From Gnetum montanum (taxonomy: Eukaryota; Streptophyta; Gnetopsida; Gnetales; Gnetaceae), in the NCBI GenBank assembly GCA_015680685.1, contig MNCI01036208.1:491284-555283 (forward strand): 64,000 nt of DNA. The letters are read 5' to 3'. The notes beneath the pieces were generated by a model. The model saw nothing but the letters and a program-made list of their open reading frames with translations. It was not told the origin of the DNA and did not search any database. Positions 48,035 to 59,139 of the stretch are shown here, one piece after another (position 1 is the first letter of the stretch; the number at the start of each line of letters is the position of its first letter). A program made the translations under genes and the position numbers.

Positions 48035-48135
48035 ATGAGGTGTTAGCTTAGTAATAAAGACTCTTGATTTGGAAGCTCCAACCTTTGAGTTTGATTTTAG
48101 TAGACAATGCTAAGCTATAAAGTTCCAATTTCCAA
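48035..48135 (+). repeat. tRNA-derived SINE-like sequence, copy 2
   Basis: GTTAGCTTAGTAATAAAGAC (box A-like) and GAGTTTGATTTTAG (box B-like), followed by CTATAAAGTTCCAATTT, parallel to ATTATAAAGTTCTCATTT in copy 1. Same family as 47665-47760. Downstream, TGGTAGAATTTATTAACCTC occurs twice (about 48153 and 48203). Confidence 0.4.
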
Positions 48136-48484
48136 GATGTACTCTTGAAATAGTAGAATTTATTAACCTCTACATTTTCATCCTATTTCTAATTTTTCAA
48201 ATGGTAGAATTTATTAACCTCTACATTTTGATCTTATAACTCCTACTATGTATTTAGAAGAAAGTAAAATTCTTTTCATACCTTGAATTAAAAATTTCAA
48301 TTATTTATTAGCCCAAAAAATATACTATTTTGGGAAGTTCTATGCTTGAAAATGATTTTACTATAAAAAGATTGTTGTTATAATAATTTTTGACTAAAAG
48401 TAAGCATAGAACTTTTTGACTAAAAGTAAGCATAGAACTTTGACTAAAAGTAAGGAATAGTTGTCATCCAAATTTCTTTTATTA

Positions 48485-48800
48485 AATTAGAATCATCATC
48501 ATCATCTTAGCCTTGTTCCAACAAAATGAAGTTGGCTATATGAGCTGCCTTTTTCCATTAGCATTTATAAAAATCTAGATCCTTATCAATCTACAATTTC
48601 TTTTTGTTATCATCAATCATTTTTAGGAATGTCTTTTTTGGTCTTCTTTTTAAAAGTTTTCCTCAAAAACGTGATGTAACAACTTTTAAAATAAATTCAT
48701 TATTTGATCTTTTTTTTAACATAAACAAGAAATTTTCTCTTTATTTTCACTTTAACAATTCTTTAAAAGATATTTATCATAGTGAAACATCCAACCTTCC
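48485..48800 (-). mobile_element. RTE-type LINE 3' fragment, minus strand
   Basis: ATCATCATCATC then TTAGCCTTGTTCCAACAAAA (48490-48530) is the reverse complement of the fragment end at 4280-4326. It directly precedes the L1 copy starting near 48817. Confidence 0.65.
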
Positions 48801-48816
48801 TAATGTAGAAAAAGAC

Positions 48817-50290
48817 AATAGTTTAATCATATTCTTAAGAAAATTTTTAAAAATCTTCCCGTTGAAACTTAGGATGATCTTACAAATGAAGATAGTATTT
48901 TACAAGGAGAAGTTATTATTCTAAGGTATTCTTCTTTCAACAACTATCACTTCATGTGCAGGCTATTATTTCCCTTGTTGTAGAATAGGTAAAGGCTCCA
49001 CTTGTTCATTAGATGCTTCAAGATAATTGGCAATGGGCTGATAATTCTCATATATTAGATTTTTTTGTGATGAAATTTGTTAATTAAATTCTCCCAGTGC
49101 ATGATTGCTTTTAGTACTTAAACCAAAAATAAATTATTCATTAGAGCTTTGATCAATGTGGTAACATCTTTTAAAAACTTAAAAATTTTGGATGGTAACC
49201 TAAAATTAAAGTTTTTATTTGGTCTATCCTTAATAAGCCCATGAGAACAAGAGTTCTACACATTAGTATTGCACTTCCTTGTTGCCCTTACTATTATGCT
49301 TTTGAATTTTTATCACATTTACTCTAGGATTATCAAAGTGTGCAATGTATTGCAACTCTTCTTTTTACTATATCTCTTTAAGATAAAATTTTTTCTTCTT
49401 CTCTTCTATAATTTCTTGTTGTAGCTATTAACAATCCACAAGATGCCTTTGCTATCCTAGAGCTTTTATTCTTGATATGGAAACAAACGAATTCCCACTT
49501 GTTCAAAGGTCAATCAATGTTTCTTTCTAAATGGTGCATTTTTTATTTTCTATGTCAATGCTTTTCCCTATAGTTACATGGAGAATTTAAAAATGTTACT
49601 TCATAGAGCAAGATGCTTAATTTGTTGCAAAGACTTCAAAATGGATGAATTTTGCTCAAATTTGAAAGGTATGCCTTCATATTTGATTATGATGTGGATC
49701 TTGCTCCTTAGCTTTATTAACAGTTTGTCCTTTGAGATGTGCATTGAGTTAAGATGCATTGGTAACATGCTTGTTGATTACTTCACAATCTCCTATGATT
49801 TCTGTGTTGTCCTCAATTTTCAAAGGTTAAGAGTTCTTTTTTACTGCTTAGTTTCCATGGGTTTAAGTAGCATTTTATTCATTACTTATACTTTATTCTT
49901 TGGGTAGCTTTATTTCTTATGTGTTATATATACCTTTGTTTATTTGTAAATAGTAACTCTTTGATTTTTAAAATATTTTTTAAAATTAGTATAAGGTGAA
50001 GTTAAATCCTTACTTCTTACACATGGACCATTAAAAAAAAGTAAAAATGATAAAAAAATAGGGGAATCATTATTTTTTTCTTTTTTTTTTCTTAATAATC
50101 ATTATATCAAAGACGTAAGCCCAAAATATTTATGTGCTAGTTTGTAAAGTTATCTCCCTTAGAGATTGCATTTAAGAAGGATGGCCTTTGGTGAATTACA
50201 TTAGGCTAATAAATGTCTACATCAGGTAGTTAGATGATTAAGCACAATTGTTATGATCATCCATTTACGAACTGCCCGTATGAACTTGTG
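48817..50290 (+). repeat. duplicated segment, copy 2, first part (L1 3' end and downstream)
   Basis: Aligns with 4716-6180: the zinc-finger-like LINE block at about 49275-49345, the ATTCCCACTTGTTCAAAGGT block at 49490 and TAGATGATTAAGCACAATTG at 50228. The L1 frames are as broken as in copy 1. It continues at 56977 after the LARD-like insertion and about 280 bp of sequence that copy 1 lacks. Confidence 0.85.
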
Positions 50291-50357
50291 GCTTTTCAAA
50301 AGCACCAGGTTGCACATTTGCCAGTGGGGACAACAGATAATATGAGAAAAAGCAGGC

Positions 50358-50362
50358 ATGAT
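50358..50362. repeat. target-site duplication of LARD-like element (left), ATGAT
   Basis: Partner ATAAT at 56768-56772, four of five bases the same. Confidence 0.7.
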
Positions 50363-50945
50363 TGTGAGAGATGTCCTAGTGTGGTGGTTCTCTTGGGCTC
50401 TCCCCATGGTTCTGGGGTCATGGAACACTCTGAGGTTCCCTCTAGTGACTCTCAAGTGTTAGAAAACCCACCCTAGCTTGGTGGTACCAAGCTAGCAACA
50501 GGACACCCTCTTGTTGCAACTCTCTTCTAAGTCCTCTTCATTCCCCTTTTCTCCATGGAGAACTACATGGTCCTAATTCTACGGTGGTCATAGATATGTA
50601 GGCAAATAAGACTAGATAGTTTTGGTGCGGTGCTAGGCCACACCTTGTACCAGATCGTGAGGGATTTGGGGACGAGGTACCTTCCCTTGTAGGTGCATCG
50701 TCTCCCCTCCCATCGATGTTGTCTACAAGGTTGTGTGTGTGCTTGTTTGCTTGGTCCTCGTTTTGGAGTTCGTTACCCTCCATGAGGTTCATTGTCATGT
50801 ATGTTGAGAAGCTGTGCTTCTGCTTGCACTCACTCATGAGATGCTTGCTTGCTTGAGGCATATTCCCCAGGTCTTCTACCCTAGATCCATTGGATCTTCG
50901 TGAATTCCTTGGGGTGTTGGACAATATCAGGGCAATGTTGTTACA
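50363..50945 (+). repeat. 5' LTR of the LARD-like element (583 bp)
   Basis: TGTGAGAGATGTCC... to ...GCAATGTTGTTACA. Contains the inverted pair CTAGCTTGGTGGTACCAAGCTAG near 50473-50495. It pairs with 56183-56767. Confidence 0.95.
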
Positions 50946-50947
50946 AA

Positions 50948-50960
50948 TGGTATTGGAGTG
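50948..50960 (+). promoter_or_regulatory. primer binding site (tRNA-iMet type)
   Basis: TGGTATTGGAGTG two bases after the LTR, against TGGTATCAGAGCC for initiator tRNA-Met; the changes are mostly transitions. This primer is typical of copia and many plant elements. Confidence 0.8.
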
Positions 50961-53900
50961 TTTTTGAAATTGTGTTGGGATATGGTTGTGCTCTTTGGTT
51001 GTGTTACTTCATTGAGCTTGTTTGGTTAATGGTCCCTTCGGGTTGATACCTAGGTGATCTAGGATCATATCCTTATGTATTTTTGAAGAGTTGCCTGATG
51101 GCAATGTTCTATGCTCTTCATGAGGGGATAGATGATAAGTTGTGAGCAATAGATGTATGTTGCTCTCTATGATGATCTTAACGATGGAATTGTGGTGATG
51201 TGCTCCACTTGTTTACTTGTGGTTGGACTAGTAGTGATTATATGCGATATGTTTCAGAGGAGTTCTACTGGCAACTTAGGAATTTTGTTGCTCAAGGAGC
51301 TCTTATGTCAAGTCTCTAGTGATTCATCTGGGATGAATCGAACCCAGTCTCCACTTTAGTTTCCACCCAGATGACATGTTTCGAGATGGCATTTGTTGAA
51401 TCGTGCAGGATATGATATCCTTGGCACTCCCACTCACCCTAGATATAGTGAGTATGGGAAAATACAAATTGGGACAAGATGGTTCCCAGGTACCTCAGGA
51501 TGGAGGTCCTTCAGACATGTGCTCTTTGTGAGCCTTGTTCTTGGTGGACTAAGACCATTGCTAGTAGACTTTGTATGTTCGTGCTTGCGATTGTATGTTT
51601 GTCTATTTGTGTATGTGTGTCTTCTTGGTTGCGCTTTCAAATTCTGCAAGCATGTCATCTTGGTCATGTCTATCGTTCGTAACGCAAGGCTTAATGTTTT
51701 ACACGGTATGATGACTTATTGATGGGAACATTGAGGATGCAGTGGTTGTTTGTGTTAGCCCAAAGCCAAATAGTTGTTGTCTTGTTTGACAATTTCTTGT
51801 GCATGAGGCATGATTGCCCTTATTGTTGAGCCTTGCGAGTTGTGCTCCTTTGTTGAGCTGGTGGTGTTTCCCTTGGGCTTGTGGCATCACTATTTTGATT
51901 GGTGACATTTCTTAGTCACTTTGATTCGAAGACTACTAGTGTGGGTCATCCTATTGTTGGTTCTTGTTGAGACTACATCTCTTTTGATGAGAGTCTTCTT
52001 GTGAACACATCCTTTGTGATGTTGCTTGTTGTTGCAGGAATTGGTTTGATGTAGACTTGTTGTTGGATAGACCTTGGTCTTCCACCTTATTTTTGGGTTG
52101 AGATGACGATTGTCTATTGTCCATCACTCATACAATTGTATTGAGATTTTGGTCTTGGTTGAGGCCAGTGTTAGTTTCTTGGAATGATTGTTGTGTATCA
52201 ATCTTGAAATTCTAAGAGTGTGCTATCTCTCTCTTAGTGTGCCTCATGATGAAATTGTTTGTTTGAGTGGGGATGTAATTCATCCATCAATGTTTTGCAT
52301 GATTGATCTCTATGCATGTTGCTGAGGTCTTGATTTTTATGATGTGTAAGAGTGATATGACCTTGTTATATGATCATGCTTGATAGTTGTGCATGAAGCT
52401 AATGTGCTGATCGTGTTCCTACTAACTTCTATGTTTCTGAGCTTTTGTCTCAGTGTTTGCAGGTAGCACAGGTACAAAGATGTAGCCAGTGGTGACCTCA
52501 GTTGACTCTGTGAGCACTATGTCTATGGGGAAGATATGTGCTCTTGAGACCTTCATGAACTAATTATTTGGTCTTAGAATCCCAACATTGGGTTGCAGAT
52601 TTATCAGTACCTTGGTTGTGATGGATCAACAGGTACATTATGATTTGTTTTCCTCTCTGTGCTGGGGGAGCACTAACAGAGGATGGTGATCTGTCCTAGA
52701 CCCTACAAATATTGGGCTAGCAAATAGCATGAAATGGTATCCTTGGCCATGCTAGATACTGATGGCCCAGGAGCGGCCAATGCAATGAGGTCCCACTATG
52801 GAAAGATGGTGGATACTTAGTTGGTGTGTTTCATTATTTGATCATTGTGTTCGTGTCTCGAATCATTTTCGTTCAATGTTACCCATGCAGTGGGTTTAGT
52901 GCGACGGTAGATCATGTATCTTTTGAGACAGTGGTGCAATGACAGATGATCGTTATGCTTTGTGACAAAGATAGGTTTTTCTCAAAACAGCATGGTTCTT
53001 CATGGTATTCTCTTGGTGGCCTAAATCCTCTAGCCTAGGAAGGGCTTGGGTACTTGTCCTATAGCCCTTTAGGCTTGGGTAGCATTCCCAAATACCATGT
53101 ATGTTCCCATGTATGAATGTAATCCTATCCTTGGGTGTGTGAAATGTATCCTTGTGATATTCTCAATTCGATTGTATGCACTCAAAAGTGCTGGATGTAT
53201 TGCCTATGTGACTTAGTTGTCTCCTAGTTGTAGGCCTATGCCACACACTGTGAAAAGGACAAGCTTGATGTATGGTGTTTTCCTTATGCTTCTTTTGAAG
53301 CACCCTTGCTATATGTTGTAAATGGTCATTGTGCCTTGATGTATAATCCCTTCTGAAAACCTCATGGGAAACTCTTCAGTTGGATACAGTGTTGTAACGA
53401 ATGGACCAGGGCATGTCCTTGCCCATTCTACTCGTGAACTAGTGCCATGTGTTCTTGATGATGTTGGCATGCCTGGATGGTGTGTGCATGGTGAACGTCC
53501 TTGAGACAGGACAAATCTTAGGAACACATTCTCTTGTGTTCCTAGAGTGGCAAAGATCTTGTCCACAGATGATTGATGGTGGTATGTAGCTTAAAATACA
53601 CAAACAGATTGGTTTGATATGCTTGTCCTTGATAACAAGTGGTTCATTGTGGCCATGTGAATTACAATGGCAGACTAAAATTCAAATCAATGTGATGTCT
53701 AGTCATGGATTTCAGTCGAGTTTTGGGTATTGGCACCTAGACTTGCTCTTCCATGTTGGAAGAAATCATGGAGCAGTTGTCCAAACGTTGGGATGGTGGT
53801 CCATCCTTGAATAAATGACATTACAGATACATAAATTGTGATTTCTCTTGGTGGCTTTGCTTCGTGGGCTTGAATGTGCTCAAAACACTTGAGCCGATGC

Positions 53901-56167
53901 TCTCATGATCGGGGGAAATGATTCATGCATGTTGGTGGGCTCTTGTGACTAATTGCTTTTGGTGCTTTGGAGGGCTATGATGTGCTCTCATCGATTGGGA
54001 CTTATCGGTGCTTTCGTGGGCTATGGTGTGATTCCATGATAGGGGACTCGTTGTGCCTAATAGCCGATAGTGTCTTGCTGAATTTCCCTGTGTACTTTGT
54101 CCCTTATATACATAGATGTATCACACAGTCCCTCCTAGATGTATTGTCCCATGTCTTTGGTGTGATGTTAATTCATGTTGGTGTTCTCACCTCCTTGGTG
54201 GGATCGCAAAGTTGATCATGATACTACTTGGTGAATTCTTAATTTTATGAGGGGTCATGAACTCGTGGAGCTTATTCTCAGATAGAATGTTGTTACCTTG
54301 GTGAAATTCATGAAACCTCCCTTGTGAGGTCGTGTTGTTGATGTAAATTAAAGATACATATTGCTCTTCATGTAAGCAAGGCATGATCTTGTGTACTCTT
54401 AGTTTTGGGGGCTTCAAAGGAACTTCCTTGTTGGGGTTCTCCGGTAGACAATCCTTATTGTAAACCCTTCGAGGATGAATTGTTTTGTGTTTGAGTTGTA
54501 AATGTTGTTGATGAAAGCCCATTCCATGTAAAACTATCTTGAGGACTTGGTTCTCCTATGGGCAAGATGTTGTCGTTGACTTTGTCTATTGTTCAGGTTG
54601 AATGATAATAGGTAGTGGGGCGGCCTTGTCCACCACAAATTGATGTAAACGGGCTTGACTGGGATGTATGAAACAAAACCCAGATCTCCCAAGATGAAAC
54701 AGAAATCCCTCTTGATAAAATTTTAAGGGATGAACTGCTTGGTGTTTTGAGTTATTCTCAAGGGGAAAATTGAAATTGGGTAAGACTTGTGAACCCATGT
54801 CTTCCCTCAGCTGGTGACAATTCCATGATATGGTTCTATTGGCTATATTGACTACTTAGGCATGTATGATGGGTAAGGTGTAGTTGGGTTGCTATACTTA
54901 CCTATGGAAGAAACCTCCCAAAGAGGATCCTTCTTGCAAGTGCAAAATCTAACGAAAGTGTTGATCATGAGACTGGCAGTCATTCTTGATATAGTGGGGA
55001 AATGCACATCCTGAGAACATTGATGTTCCTTGAAGAATTCATCATCTGGTTACTCTCTGAGGTGACTCTATTTTCATTCCTGGACCTACTGTTCAAAAAA
55101 TGGTGCTTGTCCCATAACTTGGAGTGGGTAGGATAGTTTGCATGTAGCAAATGTGGGTGATCCTTCTCCATGAAAGGGATATTATGGTTGCATTCGATGA
55201 TGTGCTTACGGCTGATATGAGATAGGTGATGGAGGATTGTCATGGGGTTGGCTGCCTAAGTGACCCTCCACTTGTTCTAACATTCGAGCAGGCATTCTCG
55301 ATGTTGGACAATCACAAAAGGTGTTTATGATAGTTGGGGCTTGTTGTATGTTAACCTCCTGGAGAAGTTTCCAAACAGATTTTTAGATCTTCTCTCTTGT
55401 TGGAATACTATGGAATGATGAATGATGAATTGAGGCATGTGATGCTAGTGTCTGCAAACGGCAAGGTCAAGCTCAAAAGATCTGCCCTTGTACCTTGTTT
55501 GTAAGGAAGAACATGCTTGACTCCCTTTATACCAGCTTGAACAAACATGATGAGAAAAAGAGAATGTGCATGGTACTGATGCACATGGAATTAGTGCTTA
55601 GATGGTTGCACTGGTGAGACCCCATGGGTCTGGATGCGAATAGCAGAGCATGGAGTTCTGGCAAGCATGAGTTGCTTGCGAAGACATGGCTCTTCAGAGC
55701 ATGTCCTCTCTCTCGATGTGATGTTCCCAAGTCCCTCACCATGGGTAGTGGCCCTGGTGAGCCCTCAAAAAAAAATATCAATGGGTGCTAAGATGCCATT
55801 CACAAAGAAACTTGGTGGGACTTGTGGAAGAGGAGATGTCTTCTTGCATAAGTATGGGTTTCTGCAAGAGATATGTCTCTAGCCCTCAGAAGGGATGGAT
55901 CTAGGGGACGCCTTAGAGACATTGGCCCTTTGGGTTGGACTCTCCCGCTTGTATAGAGAAGGGAAGTCTTTGGGCTTCCTTCAATTGCCCTTGCATTTCA
56001 TGCAAGGCATTGGATGGAAGGACGCACCAAGTGGTGGGGTTGATATCTTCCTTCAAGCCTGGTGTCTAAGAAGTTGATGGATCCTCAGAATTGACGAAGT
56101 TCCGAACCCCATTTAGAAGTGTACACTCGAAGCTATCCTAGGATCTGCTCTAAGGATGTCGCTTCTT

Positions 56168-56182
56168 TGTGTGGGGGAGGAT
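56168..56182 (+). promoter_or_regulatory. polypurine tract of the LARD-like element
   Basis: TGTGTGGGGGAGGAT directly precedes the 3' LTR start at 56183. Confidence 0.85.
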
Positions 56183-56767
56183 TGTGAGAGATGTCCTAAT
56201 GTAGTGGTTCTCTTGGGCTCTCCCCATGGTTCGGGGGCCATGGAACACTCTGAGGCACCCTTGGGTGACTCTCAAGTGTTAGAAAACCCACCCTGGCTTG
56301 GTGGTACCAAGCTAGCAACAGGACACCATCCTATTGCAACTCTCTTCTAAGTCCTCTTCATTTCCCTCTTCTCCGTGGAGAACTACATGGCCCTGCTTCT
56401 ACAGTGGTCGTAGATATGTAGGCAGCCAAGACTGGATAGTTTTGGTGCAGTGTTAGGCCAAACCTTGTACTAGATCGTGAGGGATCTGGGGGTGAGGCAC
56501 CTTCCCTTGTAGGTGCATCGTCTCCCCTCTCATCGATGTTGTCTACAAGGTTGTATGTGTGCTTGTTTGCTTGGTCCTCATTTCAAAGTTCGTTACCCTT
56601 CATGAGGTTCATTGTCATGTACATTGAGAAGTTGTGCTTCTGCTTGCACTCACTCACGAGATGTTTGCTTGCTTGAGGCGTATTCCCCAGGTCTTTTGCC
56701 CCAAATCCATTGGATCTTCGTAAATTCTTTGCATTGCTTGACAACATCGGGGGGCAACGTTGTTACA
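56183..56767 (+). repeat. 3' LTR of the LARD-like element (585 bp)
   Basis: TGTGAGAGATGTCC... to ...CAACGTTGTTACA. About 60 differences from the 5' LTR, mainly transitions, by my count by eye. Confidence 0.95.
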
Positions 56768-56914
56768 ATAATGTTGTTGACCTTTAAACTAACAACAAAA
56801 AGAAAAGGTGGAGAAATTTGACCCAAGACTTCAGGAACCGAAGAATTTTAGAGATCCAGAAATTTCCAAACCTTGGCGTGGCAGCATCTTCCATTCAAAA
56901 AAAGGCAGCGTTGG

Positions 56915-57439
56915 AAATTTTTGTTTGCCGTGAATGACCTGCCTTGGCGTCGTGCTTGACATTGACGCTATTGCTGTGAACATGGACAAAAAAGAAGACC
57001 AGCACCCCATTTTGTCTTTGTCTTCATTTAACCATATTTTGGTAGTTAAATAATAAATGAAAAGTAGGCGTTGCTGCAATAGAGCATCATCATTTCCAAG
57101 TAGTCCAGAGGCAGTAACCTTTCAAGTACAATTACAGCAATGAATGACCAGTTTCAATGGACTCTACTTAGAATCTCTATTTTCACTTTCACAACTCTTT
57201 AAACACAAACATCATCTTCTTGTTAGTGTGGAAAAACTGAACTTGCAGATTGGAAAGCTGTCACCAAATTTCAAGCTTTTCGTTGGCCATGTGAACAAAT
57301 CATTCAACTTTCTTCACCAAATACCCGACCTTGGCCAAATTTGCGACGTTGACGTTAACTTAGACTTGAATGGGCATGACCTTGCGCAGTGCAAATTTTG
57401 GTTTGCCGTGCATGACCTGCTCATTGTTGATGTTGACGC
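56915..57439 (+). repeat. repeated module in the LRR-gene upstream region
   Basis: AAATTTTTGTTTGCCGTGAA... at 56915-56968 recurs as AAATTTTGGTTTGCCGTGCA... at 57393-57439; both continue with ATGACCTGC and end in TTGACGC. AGACTTGAATGG also occurs twice (57362, 57440). Several TGACG cores lie in it. It may carry promoter elements or be a chance local duplication. Confidence 0.6.
56977..57145 (+). repeat. duplicated segment, copy 2, last part
   Basis: CATTTTGTCTTTGTCTTCAT and CAATAGAGCATCATCATTTC match 6205-6300, and ACAATTACAGCAATGAAT matches 6375-6390. Similarity stops at about 57145/6394. Confidence 0.85.
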
Positions 57440-57492
57440 AGACTTGAATGGACGACTCAAGAAATGCTTCATTTGTAAAGTATTGCTCAATC

Positions 57493-57500
57493 AATAAATA
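57493..57500 (+). promoter_or_regulatory. candidate TATA box of the LRR gene
   Basis: AATAAATA lies 58 bp before the ATG at 57558, within an otherwise mixed sequence. Position and sequence fit a core promoter, but there is no transcript evidence. The region 57146-57490 holds no convincing gene; a 117-codon plus-strand frame there is probably chance. Confidence 0.4.
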
Positions 57501-57557
57501 CTCACTCACTGCTGTGCCTGCAACGCTACAACACAATTGCACTTGGTATTTCCAATA

Positions 57558-59030
57558 ATGAAGACGAGAAGGGCTACTCCTAATCTTTTCTTTATTTTGT
57601 TGTTATTATTTGCTGCTGCTTCTTCTTCTTGTGGTTATGCATCTTCTGTTGCTGCCCTTGCTCCTCCTCCTGTGGCTCCTGCTCATCACAATCACAATGA
57701 CAAGGGACACCGCTTGCAAACAGAGGCACATGCACTGCTTTCATTCAAGTCCAAAATCACAGGAGATCCAAATGGACATTTAGCCAACTGGAATCTCAAC
57801 AACATTCACAACCTCTGCAGTAGCAACAATGATGATAATTCCTCCTGGTATGGTGTCACATGCACTTCTCACCCTCCTTTCACTGTCATTTCCTTAGATC
57901 TCTCTCTATCAGGATTAACAGGGAACATGTCTGCATCTATCTGCAATCTCACCTCTCTCGATACTCTTTATCTCTTTGCTAATAATTTGATGGGTGAGAT
58001 TCCTCCATGTTTGGGAAGATGCACTTCTCTTCTGGTTTTAGATTTAGCAGAGAACAGCTTGTCAGCTCACATTCCCTGGTCATTGGCCAATCTCACCTCT
58101 TTGCAAGAACTGAACATCGATGGTAATAATTTGGTAGGAGAGGTTCCTGAGGCCTTGTCAAATCAAAATGCATTCACCTTGAGCGATTATATTTGATTAA
58201 TAATATGCTTTCAGGTAGCATTCCCTCGTCCTTGGGAAACCTCTCTTATCTTCAGTGTCTTGCCTTGGGAGGTGCCTCACATGACAGCGAGGAAGACAAT
58301 TTAGGTGGCAAAACTCCGTCAGTTATGGTACCTCTACATCCATGGAGATTATATCGTGGGCAGTTTACCGGCAGGGTTTGGAAACCTCACCATGATTACC
58401 GACCTGGCAATAAATGCAAGGAATCTGAATGTAAATCTGCAGTTATTACCAAATCTTAGAAGGTTGGGATATTTGTCTTTGAGGGTAAGCAATTTCAGTG
58501 ACAAAATACCAGCGGAAATAGGATCTCTCAAGTCCCTGTGGCATCTCAAATTGTCAGGAATATTTACAAGTGCAGGGGGCATACCTAAAGAGCTTTGTCA
58601 ATTATCTTATCTTCACCGATTGACATTAGATTACACGCAAGTCGGTGGTCATTTTCCTCAATGCATAGCTAACATGACACTGCTGAATGAACTGCAGCTT
58701 CCTAGTAACAGACTTAAGGGAGAACTTGCCCACGGTGTATTCTTGAATCTTTCTAATCTTTCTATTTTAGATTTGTCGTCTAATGCATTCAACTGGCATT
58801 CCGAAGTTGAATTACCATCATCTCTGCAAATGATTTCTGCCAGCTCTAGTAATTTCTCAGGGCCTTTGCCTGAATCTTTGTGCAACTGTACACAACTTGT
58901 CGTCTTAGATTTCAGAAACAATAGTGTATCCGGTGAGTTGCCAGGTTTCATAGCAAAAATGCAGAGTCTGGTCATCCTAGAGCTGGGTTGCACCAGTTTA
59001 GAGGGATTCATTCATGTACAATGTTTTTAG
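57558..59030 (+). pseudogene. LRR receptor-like gene (RLP/RLK type), truncated and frameshifted
   Basis: ATG at 57558 opens MKTRRATPNLFFILLLLFAA, a clear signal peptide (residues 1-25 or so), then a Pro/His-rich linker (35-50). An LRR N-terminal cap follows (residues 53-102: LQTEAHALLSFKSKITGDPN ... SSWYGVTC), then plant-type LRRs of 24 residues with LxxLxxLxLxxNxLxGxIP spacing. The frame is lost near 58168, and the next repeats (LERLYLINNMLSGSIPSSLG) are in the +2 frame. It returns to the first frame near 58305 and stays open to a stop at 59030. At least ten repeats are visible. No transmembrane or kinase part follows, where family members are roughly twice as long. The gene would have been a surface receptor for development or defence. 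An intron could not remove both breaks cleanly, so I call it a pseudogene. Confidence 0.85.
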
Positions 59031-59139
59031 AGCTGGGTTGCACCATTGAGAGTTAGTCTTGCCTAATCGATCTTTGCAAAGAAAATGTTAGAGAAAGCAT
59101 CTCATTCATGTACAATTGAGTAATGTTAGAGAAAGCATC
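58978..59139 (+). repeat. interleaved short repeats at the broken 3' end of the LRR gene
   Basis: TAGAGCTGGGTTGCACCA at 58978 and 59028; TTCATGTACAAT at 59011 and 59105; AATGTTAGAGAAAGCATC at 59084 and 59122. Three different direct repeats lie within 160 bp where the reading frame ends. Confidence 0.85.

Larger units (their letters stand above)
50363..56767 (+). mobile_element. LTR retrotransposon without coding capacity (LARD-like)
   Basis: LTRs 50363-50945 and 56183-56767 begin TGTGAGAG and end GTTACA. The primer site follows the first, a purine tract precedes the second, and a near-perfect 5-bp duplication flanks them. The 5.2-kb interior (50946-56182) has no gag or pol motif in any frame that I can recognise; ORFs there are short and unlike anything known to me. 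The plus strand of the interior is rich in G and T. A large retrotransposon derivative moved by another element's proteins is the natural reading. LTRs are about 90% alike by eye. Confidence 0.9.

Noticed and set aside
50234-50476. 80-codon ORF crossing the left LTR boundary of the LARD-like element
   Set aside because: It spans the insertion junction, and nothing in it resembles a protein domain.
57144-57497. 117-codon plus-strand ORF upstream of the LRR gene
   Set aside because: No recognisable domain. It lies across the repeated upstream module and the likely promoter, and ends where the TATA-like box begins.
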